Shown piece after piece: positions 25,163 through 33,813 of a stretch of 64,000 nt of DNA (the stretch's first letter is position 1; every line of letters begins with the position of its first letter). The position numbers were made by a program, and so were the translations under genes. Below the pieces are notes generated by a model. That model did not search any database and was not told the DNA's origin. It was given only the letters and a program-made list of their open reading frames with translations. The DNA comes from Algoriphagus iocasae. Lineage in GTDB: Bacteria; Bacteroidota; Bacteroidia; Cytophagales; Cyclobacteriaceae. Location: contig NZ_JACIJO010000001.1 of assembly GCF_014206875.1 (NCBI RefSeq), positions 310,001 through 374,000 on the forward strand. Reading direction: 5' to 3'.

Positions 25163-28100
25163 TTACTTCACAAACAGAATTCCGATTCCAGCCTCTTGAA
25201 CCAATTTATTGAATTTTGGGATTTCTTCTTGAATTAACCGATCTCCCTCTTCTTTCAATTTGTCCCATTCTTTTTCAAGTTCTGCTCTTCTCATTTTTGA
25301 TCCTTCGTTGATCTTTGGGATAGAACTATTCGATTGATTGATCACATAGAAATAATTTGCCGTGAATTTGTTCGGGAAATTTTCCACATCATCATAGGCT
25401 TTTGATTTTCGCTGGATCATCGATTCATCCCATTCTTTTAGTGCTTTCATCAATTTTTGACCGGCTTCCTCGATGGTTGAGTAATCCGTTTTTCCTTTTA
25501 TTTTTTTGAGGAAAGCGGCTAATTGATCTTGGTATTCTTTCTCTTTGTTGACCATGTCATGCATCAATGTGAGCTCTTGCTCCATGCTACCCATGAACTC
25601 ATGGTATTCCTGATATTGTGAGTCACTGATTTCATACAAAGGGTTTTCTAAAATTACTCCTGTCGTTTCTGCGTTACCATTTTCAGTGGTCAGTAAGATC
25701 TTGTATTCACCAGGAATTGCAGAATGCCCGCTATAACTAGCTTCTATGTAGGCACCATCTACCCCAGGCAAGGTTGGGTATTTTAAATTCCATACAAATC
25801 GGTTGATCCCTTTCTTCTTTGGAAGCACCGGTTCAGGTGATGGTCCACCATCATAGGATTTAAAGTTTTCATCCTTTTTAGAAGTAAATGACCTGACAAA
25901 TTCTCCTTTAGAATCTCGTATTTCCAAAGTCAGATCAGTAGAATCAGAAAAATCCTCGGGTAAATGGTAGTAGATGACCATGCCACTGGCCGGATTGACG
26001 CCTGCAAAATCATCAGTGCCATCAAAATTCTCAATATTGCCATTCATTCTACTGTACCAATTTCCCAAAATCACCTCATCAGGCTGATAAATTTGTGCTG
26101 CCTCTACTTCTTTTTGGGCTTCTCTCACCAAGTTTAAATCATCTAAAATCCAGAAGGATCTTCCAGCAGTGGCTACAATTAAATCGCCATGAGCTTGGAT
26201 CAAATCAGTGATTGGGGTGATTGGAAGGTTCAACTGAAAGCTTTCCCAATTGGCGCCACCATCTCTGGATAGATACATGCCGGTCTCTGTTCCTGCATAT
26301 AGCAAATCTTTTACTTTGGTATCTTCCCGGACCACTCTCGTGAAAGCTCCATAAGGAATGTTTGAGCTGATATTAGTCCAGGATTTTCCATAATTGGTTG
26401 TCTTATAGAGCCCAGGCGTTTTGTCATCAAACTTATACCGAGTGGTAGCAATATAAGCGGTTGCAGGATCATGCGGGGAAACTTCAATCGCATTGATCAG
26501 GCATTCTTCCAGACCTTTTGGAGTAACGTTTTCCCAATTTTCGCCCCCGTCTTTGGTTAGGTAAACGAAGCCATCGTCGGAACCAGTCCAGATATATCCT
26601 TTTTCGTGTGGGGATTCCTTGACATAGGCAAGTGTGCCGTAGTTTTCTGCTCCCACGGCCTCATTGGTGTATGGGCCGCCTCCATTTCCTTGTTTTTCAT
26701 CTATATTTCTGGTCAAATCAGGAGAGATAACCTCCCAACTTGTTCCCATATCCTCAGTTTTGAGGAGGTATTGTGCGCCATGATAAAATGTGTTTTCTTC
26801 ATGGACTGACCGGATAATTGGGGCGTTCCAGTTGAAAAGGTATTTCATGTCCCTTGCTTCTCTACCGAGATATTGAATGGGCTCAATCATGATATTGGTG
26901 CTCCCATTGGATTTCATGTCCAGAACTTCAATTGTTCCTAGATAACTTCCTCCTAAAACATAGCGTGGATCATCTGGGTCAAAGGCCAAAAATGCGCTTT
27001 CGCCTCCAGCGGCATAATTCCAATGTTCAGTAGTGATACTGCCTCTTCCTAATGCGAGACTATTGATGACAACAGAAGTATTGTCTTGCTGTCCACCGTA
27101 AATTCTATAAGGGAATTGATTGTCCACATTGACCCGGTAAAACTGGGCTGTTGGCATGTTTTCTTGTGTGGACCAGGTTTGAGCTCCATCAAATGAAATC
27201 GCTGCTCCACCATCATCGGCCAAAACCATGTTATTAGAATTTTTTGGATTGATCTAAAGGTCATGATAATCCCCATGAGCACTAGGAAGATTTTCCCAGG
27301 TTTTGCCACCGTCAATGGAGCGCAAAGCAGGCGCGCTCATGACATAGACGGTGTGCTCGTCATTAGGATCCGCGAAAACTTCAATGTAATACCAAGCTCT
27401 CTGTACCAGTCTGTTGTCGCCGCTAACCATTGACCAACTTTCGCCGGCATTATCAGAGACAAAAAGCCCGCCTTGGTCTTTGTTGGTATCTGATTCTATC
27501 AAAGCATAAACTTTGTTTGAGTTAGCTCTGGAGACAGAAATCGCCATTTTTCCTTTTTCCTCAGGAAGTCCTTTGTGAATTTTCTTCCAGGTTTTCCCTG
27601 AGTCGGTTGACTTATACAGCCCACTTCCTGGTCCGCCGCTAATCACTTTCCAAGGAACCCGCTGATGTTCCCACATGGCTGCATAAAGTATTTCCGGATA
27701 ATTCATGTCCATGGACAATTCCACAGCTCCGGTCTTTTCATCTACAAATAATACCTGCTCCCAAGTTTTTCCCCCATCTATGGACTTGTAAATTCCTCTT
27801 TCCGGGTTTGGAGCATGGAGGGCACCTTGTGCGGCAACATAAACAATGTCTGGGTTGGTCGGATGAATCTGAATTCTGGAGATATGCTGGGTTTTTTCAA
27901 GTCCTAGCTTTTTCCATGTCTTTCCTGCGTCAGTAGATTTGTAAACCCCGTCTCCATGGGAGGTCATTACCCCTCTTGGCGCATGTTCACCCATTCCGAC
28001 ATAGACAATATTTGGGTTGCTTTCAGAAACTGCAATGGCTCCCACAGAAGAAGTGGTGAAAAATCCATCTGAGATATTTTTCCATCTCTGACCTGCATCG

Positions 28101-28300
28101 GTGGTCTTCCAGATTCCTCCTCCGGTATTTCCCATGAAATAGGTGAGTGGATCGCTAACAACTCCAGTTGCTGTTACTGATCTGCCTCCTCGAAAAGGAC
28201 CGATGTTTCTGTATTTGATGGGGAGATCGGCTTTTTGGACTTCTTGTCCTAAGCAGATAAATCCTGTGAAAGCCAGGAAAAAGGTGAGTAAAAATTTCAT
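25163..28300 (-). pseudogene. Sortilin/VPS10-like BNR repeat protein, interrupted by an in-frame TAG
   Basis: One reading frame of 1046 codons is split by a single stop (TAG at 27254-27256). The upstream part (27254-28300; an in-frame ATG at 28354 is less likely) has a signal peptide ([19 protein letters not shown]) and BNR/Asp-box repeats: [40 protein letters not shown] and [10 protein letters not shown]. It ends in HGDYHDL. The downstream part (to 25163) goes on with [20 protein letters not shown] in the same frame and has further Asp-boxes ([20 protein letters not shown]), then a C-terminal domain ending in helices. In the family this junction normally reads HDLW, so TGG to TAG is the simplest explanation. 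The family is annotated as glycosyl hydrolase or sortilin-like; its activity is unknown. Translation could restart at the ATG at 27229, giving a 688-residue fragment without a signal peptide. Confidence 0.88.
27254..27256 (-). other. Premature amber codon in the sortilin-like gene
   Basis: CTA on the plus strand is TAG on the minus strand, in the same frame as both flanking ORFs (28354 and 27229 have the same remainder modulo 3). No insertion or deletion is needed to join them. Confidence 0.9.
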
Positions 28301-28369
28301 GATTTGCTTGGTGGTTGAAGAGACAAAATACTTAAAAAGATTCAATTCATCCACCGAGTTGGGAAGCCA

Positions 28370-28403
28370 AAAAAAAAAGCAGCAAGGAGGGACCTTGCTG
28401 CTC
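28370..28403 (-). terminator. Terminator of the Trp/Tyr-rich protein gene
   Basis: Stem AGCAGCAAGG / CCTTGCTGCT with a 5-nt loop; on the minus strand it is followed by about ten T. Confidence 0.9.
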
Positions 28404-28420
28404 TAAGTTGGTTTAGTTTA

Positions 28421-29836
28421 TTAATTGTTTCCTCTTCGAGAGCTGCTACTTTGTGTAGAGGCAGAGGAAGTTGATTTTTTTGTAGGACTTGTTCTGCTAT
28501 TTGTTCTTGGTGTAGAACTTGAAGTTCTAGAAGAACTGGAACCAGAAGATCTTACTGTTGGGCTGGACTGTCTGCTTTTTGTAGGCTGAGAAACTCTTCC
28601 TTGGCTACTTCCTTGAGATTGTTTTACAGAAGGTGAAGATTGAGTTCTTGACCCACCCTGAGGCCTTGCTTGTTGAGTTCTGGTATTTGGTTGAGAAACT
28701 TTACCAGAACTTTCTCTTCCAGTTGAAGATCTACTTGGAGAAGTCTGAGTCCTAGAGCTTGGTGCTTGTGTTTTTGGACTTTGGCTTCTAGTAGCAGGGC
28801 TGGTAGTTTTGGTTCTACCTTGCTCATAAGGTTTCGCTTCAAAACTTCCTCCGCTTCTAGATGGAGTGGCTTGTCTAGTGCCGCTATTTGATCTGCTTGG
28901 TGATGCCGATTCAGTTCTGGTGCTTGGTCTAGAAGCCGGATTGGCAGATCTAGAAGAAGGAGAAGAGGAAACGGTACCTCTGGCGTTTCTAGAAGGTGAA
29001 GTTGAATAGCTGTTTCTTGATTGAGCACGATTTGATTTCACTTGGTCGGCACTAGCTACTCTACTTGGTCTTGCTTCTACAGTTCTTCCTCTTGAAGCTG
29101 ATAAATCAGGTCTGTATATTTCTACGCTATTTCTGGAAACAGAAGCTCTGCCAGGTGATTGGCTTCCTCTTACAGAATAAACTGGTACGGCACGCCTAGT
29201 CACTCTTTCCACTTCTCTTCTATTTGGTCCTGAGACGTAGCGGTTATTGTTGTAGACCACTGTGTTATTGATAACAGTCGTATTGTTGTAAATCCTCACC
29301 TTGGTTTTTCGCGGTGCGTAATAATTATAGGCATGGTGATGATAGATTCTATGTGATGGTATAAATACCCAGTGGAAGCTAGGGATATTTACTCGTACAC
29401 TGATCGAAACACCAGGGCCAAGCGGAGCCCATCCGTAATAACCTCCACCAGTTCTCCAATTTACCCAAGCTGGTCCCCAGTCATAACCAGGTATCCAAGC
29501 CCAACTTTGGTAGTAATCGTCAAAGTACCAACGGCCGTAGTGAAATGGTGCCCATCCCCAATCGTAATAAGATACCCAAGTGTTTCCGTAATCAGTCATC
29601 ATCCAATGACCATTAGATCCATAAGGGTGGAAATCGGCGCCTACAGCAGGTAGCCAGATGTATCCGTAATTCACGTCTTTTACCCAATCTCCATAAGGCA
29701 TTAACTCATCGTAAAAAACCTGAAATGATACACCATAAGGGGTTTCGGCTTTTGATTGCGTAGGAGCAAACAAGCCGATGCCAAGCAAGAGGAATAAGAT
29801 CCCCGCCATTCCTGTTTTTAAGTTTTTCTGTTTCAT
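28421..29836 (-). CDS. DUF6600-like Trp/Tyr-rich exported protein with a Ser/Arg/Thr/Pro-rich tail
   Basis: A 471-residue protein with a signal peptide (GILFLLLGIGLFAPTQSKA). Residues about 33-165 are extremely rich in Trp, Tyr and Gly in repeating patterns such as PYGDWV, YDWGWAPFHYGRW, SWAWIPGYDWGPAW and YYGWAPLGPG, as in DUF6600/YXWGXW-type proteins. Residues about 210-471 are low-complexity, dominated by Ser, Arg, Thr, Gln and Pro (SRSNSGTRQATPSRSGGS), strongly basic and probably disordered. The function is unknown; a wall- or surface-associated role is a guess. The long antisense frames opposite the tail are by-products of its repetitive codons. Confidence 0.75.
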   Translation of the reverse strand: MKQKNLKTGMAGILFLLLGIGLFAPTQSKAETPYGVSFQVFYDELMPYGDWVKDVNYGYIWLPAVGADFHPYGSNGHWMMTDYGNTWVSYYDWGWAPFHYGRWYFDDYYQSWAWIPGYDWGPAWVNWRTGGGYYGWAPLGPGVSISVRVNIPSFHWVFIPSHRIYHHHAYNYYAPRKTKVRIYNNTTVINNTVVYNNNRYVSGPNRREVERVTRRAVPVYSVRGSQSPGRASVSRNSVEIYRPDLSASRGRTVEARPSRVASADQVKSNRAQSRNSYSTSPSRNARGTVSSSPSSRSANPASRPSTRTESASPSRSNSGTRQATPSRSGGSFEAKPYEQGRTKTTSPATRSQSPKTQAPSSRTQTSPSRSSTGRESSGKVSQPNTRTQQARPQGGSRTQSSPSVKQSQGSSQGRVSQPTKSRQSSPTVRSSGSSSSRTSSSTPRTNSRTSPTKKSTSSASTQSSSSRRGNN

Positions 29837-30240
29837 CGCTTTTGTGGTTTAGTTTGTTAAATGGTGTTGGAGGTTTTGGTGCTAGACGTTTTATCAATTT
29901 CATCAGTCACTGATAAGTAGATGCGATTTTTAATAAAAAGGCTGCATGCATACTAAAACCAAAATCATTCCAAGTTTTACTCTTTTATAAAATAAAATCA
30001 TTTAAGGTTAAGTAACGGAGTGAATTATCAAAAAGTTAGGCATTAATTCTTAAGGTTATCTTAAATATAGAGATGGAAAAATCGTAATTAATTAAAAAAA
30101 TTAATTAAGTATAAATTATCCCTACCATTTTTTTAAATAAAGTGGGGAGGCTAATCGACATTATTTTAAAGAAGTGCTTGTTTTAAAAACTATAAAAAGT
30201 AGAAATCAGTATGAAGAAGCCCGAAAAAAATAAATAAAAA
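29837..30240. other. AT-rich intergenic region without a recognised gene
   Basis: About 400 bp separate the Trp/Tyr-rich gene from the haem-binding gene, both on the minus strand. I see no ORF, RNA gene or good promoter here, only AT-rich sequence including a short AATTAATT palindromic stretch near 30087-30105. Confidence 0.6.
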
Positions 30241-30268
30241 AAAGCCATAAACTTTTGTCTATGGCTTT
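30234..30268 (-). terminator. Terminator of the haem-binding protein gene
   Basis: Stem AAAGCCATA / TATGGCTTT (30241-30249 and 30260-30268), followed on the minus strand by a long T-rich run. Confidence 0.8.
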
Positions 30269-30285
30269 GATAAAACTCCAATTTC

Positions 30286-30795
30286 TTATTCAGAAGGCGG
30301 AGGAGATCTCCTTTTCATTACCAAACTATCAGCAGGGTAAGTGGCTTTTAGCATTGCCATTTGTTCTTTAGCCCAGTCGATTAGAATTTGCCTTTCCTCA
30401 TCCGTCATTTTTGCTTCTGAATGTAGACCAAAATAGGTGTAAGAAGGTAGGGGCATTTCCTTTTCCTCCACCATTTCAATGGTTTCTTCCAACTTATGAT
30501 TTTGGTAGGCCAAAGAGCGATTGATAAATTCAGAATAGTTTAAGTGTCCTTTCCCTTCTTTAATATGATCGTTTAGAAACAAACCGATTGGCTCAATATT
30601 GCTGTACCAAGGATATCTCGTAAGGTTCGAATGACAGTCGTTACAAGCATTTTTTAGGATCATATTGACATTGTCGGGAATGTTATAGGACTTCGAAATA
30701 TGGTATGTGTCATCATTGCTGAGGTTTTTCTCGTAGGGGATAAATTGGATGGCAATTAAAATCACGAGAATGCCGATGGAGATTTTCTTTATCAT
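30286..30795 (-). CDS. Haem-binding domain protein (Haem_bd type) with one CxxCH
   Basis: A 169-residue protein with an N-terminal membrane anchor (ISIGILVILIAIQFIPYE). It has one haem c attachment motif, Cys51-Asn-Asp-Cys54-His55, followed by the family pattern SNLTRYPWYSNIEPIGLFLNDHIKEGK (30624-30544). The remainder, LNYSEF...KLEETIEMVEEKEMPLPSYTYFGLH, is also typical of this Bacteroidetes domain. It is probably a small periplasmic cytochrome-like protein in electron transfer or peroxide handling; the partner is unknown. It has no close operon neighbour. Confidence 0.85.
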   Translation of the reverse strand: MIKKISIGILVILIAIQFIPYEKNLSNDDTYHISKSYNIPDNVNMILKNACNDCHSNLTRYPWYSNIEPIGLFLNDHIKEGKGHLNYSEFINRSLAYQNHKLEETIEMVEEKEMPLPSYTYFGLHSEAKMTDEERQILIDWAKEQMAMLKATYPADSLVMKRRSPPPSE

Positions 30796-30940
30796 AAGGC
30801 TGGGATTTAAAATATCTGATCAATATAAAATAAAATTACCTCTACTTTTCTTAAAAAACTCTTAAGACGATTTGTCCTGTTTGACTGATTTTTAGGCTTT
30901 TGGTTTAATTCTTGTCCTTAAATTCCCCAAAGATGTCGGC

Positions 30941-31327
30941 ATGTTATTAGTTTTTACATCAAAAGAGTTAGAAAGAATCGTTGAGGAATTTTCTAAGAAA
31001 AGTCCCAAAATCGAATTTTTAGGGGGTAACCGTGTCAAAATCAAACAATCTGGAATCAGTATTTCTCTTTTTTTAACTGAAGTTCGGCCTAGGCAACTGA
31101 CCTTTCTTTATAAAATGAGCTCTGTAGTCCACTTCTTTGTAGGGAAGTTTGTTGAATTGGACCGTCCAGGGATCATTTGGAATAAAGAGGAAAACAAAAT
31201 CAGTTTAGATCTTGACCAATTGGTTCAAGATAAAAAGCTGGAAAATTTCTATATCCGACAGCTGCTATTCGATACAGAAAAGATGGTGGTTGATTTTGAC
31301 CTCAAAGAAAAGTCTGTCGAGGTATGA
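30941..31327 (+). CDS. Hypothetical protein, 128 residues
   Basis: A small, soluble-looking protein with no signal peptide or membrane helix. It is predicted alpha/beta: a helix (SKELERIVEEFSKKS), then beta strands (KIEFLGGNRVKIKQSGISISLFLTEVR, 31001-31081), and a charged C-terminus (LLFDTEKMVVDFDLKEKSVEV). I do not recognise a family. ATG 30941 is the natural start, 145 nt downstream of the divergent haem-binding gene. It converges with the oxidoreductase gene with one base between stop codons. Codon use resembles its neighbours, so it is likely a real gene. Confidence 0.65.
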   Translation: MLLVFTSKELERIVEEFSKKSPKIEFLGGNRVKIKQSGISISLFLTEVRPRQLTFLYKMSSVVHFFVGKFVELDRPGIIWNKEENKISLDLDQLVQDKKLENFYIRQLLFDTEKMVVDFDLKEKSVEV

Positions 31328-31328
31328 A

Positions 31329-32333
31329 CTAGCCAATTCTCTTTATTGTCATCATGTCCATAGCCCAGTTGGTTCTAGCCGCTGAAGTCCCCAAACTTGG
31401 ACAAGTATCAGTTCCTAATAAATCTCCGACAATACTATCAATCAAAGGTTCTTGAATATGTGGAGGCAGTTCAAAATGAAATTTCTCAGCAGGTTTTCCA
31501 TCAAGTTCCAAAGTGAATTCTCCTTTGCCAAATGTTTCAAATCGGATCATTCCTTTATTTCCATAAATAGTGACCTCGTCGATTTCAGCATTTTCTGAAC
31601 TTGTAAAACACCAATTTCCGGTTCCCAGGACACCGCTTTCAAAGGCAAAACTTCCAACAACGATATCCTCAGCCTCATAAGCCTGGGCTTGATTGGATGA
31701 AAATCCGTCTGCATGTGTAATCGCTCCGAAGAAGAAATCCAAGAGATCCAATTGATGTGAGGCCAAATCGAAAAAATAACCACCACCCGCAATTTCAGGA
31801 TCCACTCGCCAGTTATTGTCTAGATTTGCCACAATGGTTGGCTTCAAAACTTGTTTTAGGTTAATGTGAACAGTCCTGATTTCTCCCAAAATTCCCTGAT
31901 CTATAATTTCTTTGATTTTGACAAAATGAGGAAGCGCTCTACGGTAATAGGCTACATAAAGAGGGACTTCAGCATCCCGACATGTTTGGATCATCCTCAA
32001 GCATTCTTCATGAGTCCTCGCCATCGGTTTTTCCACATAAACAGGTTTCCCAGCTGCAGCAGCTAATTTTGTTAATTCAAAATGCGCATAGGGTGGGGTA
32101 GCAATGTATATCGCATTTACTTCTGGGTCATTGATTAATTTTTCGGGATCAGTGTACCATTTGGAAACGCCATGCCTCGTTGCATAATCTTTTACTTTTT
32201 CCTCATCTCTCCGCATCACAGCAACTAGTTTGCTGTTTGGGACGATTTTCATAGCTGGAGCCGACTTTACTTCACAGACATTTCCTACGCCGACTACTCC
32301 CCAGTGAACTTCAGAATCTTTGATTTTCTTCAT
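31329..32333 (-). CDS. Gfo/Idh/MocA-family NAD(P)-dependent oxidoreductase (cytoplasmic)
   Basis: A 334-residue sugar- or inositol-type dehydrogenase. N-terminal Rossmann motif: WGVVGVGNVCEVKSAPA (residues about 12-28), where the usual GxGxxA is slightly altered. Then AIYIATPPYAHFELTKLAAAAGKPVYVEKPMA (about 72-103, minus strand 32120-32027) gives the EKP motif with the conserved Lys. The C-terminal domain includes GGGYFFDLASHQLDLL with the conserved Asp/His pair. No export signal. It is the last gene of a minus-strand group with the DUF1501 and DUF1549 proteins, 37 nt behind DUF1501. The substrate is unknown. Confidence 0.9.
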   Translation of the reverse strand: MKKIKDSEVHWGVVGVGNVCEVKSAPAMKIVPNSKLVAVMRRDEEKVKDYATRHGVSKWYTDPEKLINDPEVNAIYIATPPYAHFELTKLAAAAGKPVYVEKPMARTHEECLRMIQTCRDAEVPLYVAYYRRALPHFVKIKEIIDQGILGEIRTVHINLKQVLKPTIVANLDNNWRVDPEIAGGGYFFDLASHQLDLLDFFFGAITHADGFSSNQAQAYEAEDIVVGSFAFESGVLGTGNWCFTSSENAEIDEVTIYGNKGMIRFETFGKGEFTLELDGKPAEKFHFELPPHIQEPLIDSIVGDLLGTDTCPSLGTSAARTNWAMDMMTIKRIG

Positions 32334-32370
32334 GATTTAAATTTAAACAATAGGCGATTAATAGGCAGGT

Positions 32371-33810
32371 TTAGACCTTTTTTGTTTCTTTTAGGAGGTC
32401 GAATTCCACTTTACCATGCCCATCCGGAGTGGTGTAAAATGGACGTCTTTCAATTTCATAATTCGTATCTGGAGCAATCCCCAAAGCATGGTAGATGGTC
32501 TGATGAATGCTGTCAATCTTGATTGGATTTTCAATGGTTTTACAAGGCCTTTCATCTGCTGTCTTTCCGAAAACATGGCCTCGTTTAACTCCTCCTCCAA
32601 AAAGCAACATAGAGCAACCATCTGTGAAATGGCGGTGCATTCCATAGTTTTTCATGTCATCGATAATGTCTGGTACTTCCACTTGATCTTTTACTTTGAG
32701 ACCGGGTCGACCTTCTGTCAGCATATCACGGCTAAATTCACTTGCCACTATTACCAAAGTCCGATCAAGCTTTCCGCTTTCATCCAAGTCGGTAATCAAC
32801 TGAGCAATGGGCGAGTCTATCATCTTTTTCATGTCCTTCAAGCGGGTATGACCATTGTCATGGGTATCCCATCCAAAGAATGGTTCGTATTCTGTGGTCA
32901 CAGTGATATATCTAGCACCTTGATCGACAAGCCTTTTTGCTAAAAGACAGCCCAGTCCAAACTTGCTTGTGTTGTATTTTTCGTAACTCTGAGCTGGCTC
33001 TAGACTAAGATCAAAAGCTTTCGCCTCTGGAGAATTCAATAAGATATAGGCTTGCTCCATTGATCGTTTCAGCGATTCTTTTTGGTAATCACTTCCAAAT
33101 TCGCCCATCGGTCCAGCAGCAATCAAATCCTCGTACAATTTATTTCTGGATTCAAATCTTTTGGTAGTCATTCCCACAGGTGGTCTTACACTGTCCAAAC
33201 CGGCAGTCGGGTCAGGGATTAAAAAGGGTCCATATTCACTTCCCAAAAATCCTGCACTATGAAATGCTTTTAATTCTTCGCCTTCACCTACCGTGAACCG
33301 CTGACCAATATTGATAAAAGAAGGTATAACTGGGTTAAGAGGACCTTTTTCTTTAGAAATCCAAGATCCCAAATGTGGTACAACGACAGATTGTGGAGGT
33401 TCGTAGCAGGTATGAAAATGATATTGATGGCGAGTATGTAAAATATGTCCGAGATCAGCAGCAACATAGGATCTGATCAAAGTGCCTTTGTCCATGATTT
33501 TACCGATCGATTCCAGTCCTTCAGAAAAGTGAATTCCATCTAACACAGTCGGTACGCTTGGGAAAGTGCTCAATACTTCTTTTGATTCCATTCCTTTTCG
33601 AAATGGGGTATATTTTTTGGGGTCAAAAGTCTCTGTATGCGCCATTCCTCCAGCCATAAATAATAGAATGACCGAGTCGGCTGTGGAGGAAATTCCATTG
33701 CTTTTGCAAGAGCTCAATAAACTGGCAATAGGGGCCGCACCTGCCATGGTGGCGATCGCTGCTCCGCTGGTTCGCTTTAAAAACTCTCTTCTGTTAAATC
33801 CTTTCTTCAT
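32371..33810 (-). CDS. DUF1501 family protein with Tat signal
   Basis: A 479-residue protein with a twin-arginine signal (NRREFLKRTSGAAIATMAGAAP) and a Cys at the end of the hydrophobic stretch (LLSSC), so it may be a lipoprotein exported folded. DUF1501 belongs to the alkaline-phosphatase/sulfatase-like superfamily: LFMAGGMAHTETFDPK near the N-terminus, HHYHFHTC-like region (TRHQYHFHTCYEPPQS), FGWDTHDNGH, VIVASEFSRD, and HRHFTDGCSMLLFGGGVKRG. Only 3 nt separate it from the upstream cytochrome/DUF1549 gene. This pairing is well known in Planctomycetes and some Bacteroidetes; the biochemical role is not established. Confidence 0.88.
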   Translation of the reverse strand: MKKGFNRREFLKRTSGAAIATMAGAAPIASLLSSCKSNGISSTADSVILLFMAGGMAHTETFDPKKYTPFRKGMESKEVLSTFPSVPTVLDGIHFSEGLESIGKIMDKGTLIRSYVAADLGHILHTRHQYHFHTCYEPPQSVVVPHLGSWISKEKGPLNPVIPSFINIGQRFTVGEGEELKAFHSAGFLGSEYGPFLIPDPTAGLDSVRPPVGMTTKRFESRNKLYEDLIAAGPMGEFGSDYQKESLKRSMEQAYILLNSPEAKAFDLSLEPAQSYEKYNTSKFGLGCLLAKRLVDQGARYITVTTEYEPFFGWDTHDNGHTRLKDMKKMIDSPIAQLITDLDESGKLDRTLVIVASEFSRDMLTEGRPGLKVKDQVEVPDIIDDMKNYGMHRHFTDGCSMLLFGGGVKRGHVFGKTADERPCKTIENPIKIDSIHQTIYHALGIAPDTNYEIERRPFYTTPDGHGKVEFDLLKETKKV

Positions 33811-33813
33811 GAA

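Noticed and set aside
27229-27254. Frameshift as cause of the split sortilin-like gene
   Set aside because: Both halves are in the same frame; only a stop codon separates them, so no insertion or deletion is needed.
28624-29028. 134-codon ORF overlapping the tail of the Trp/Tyr-rich protein
   Set aside because: It comes from the repetitive Ser/Arg codons of the real frame and shows no own start context or family.
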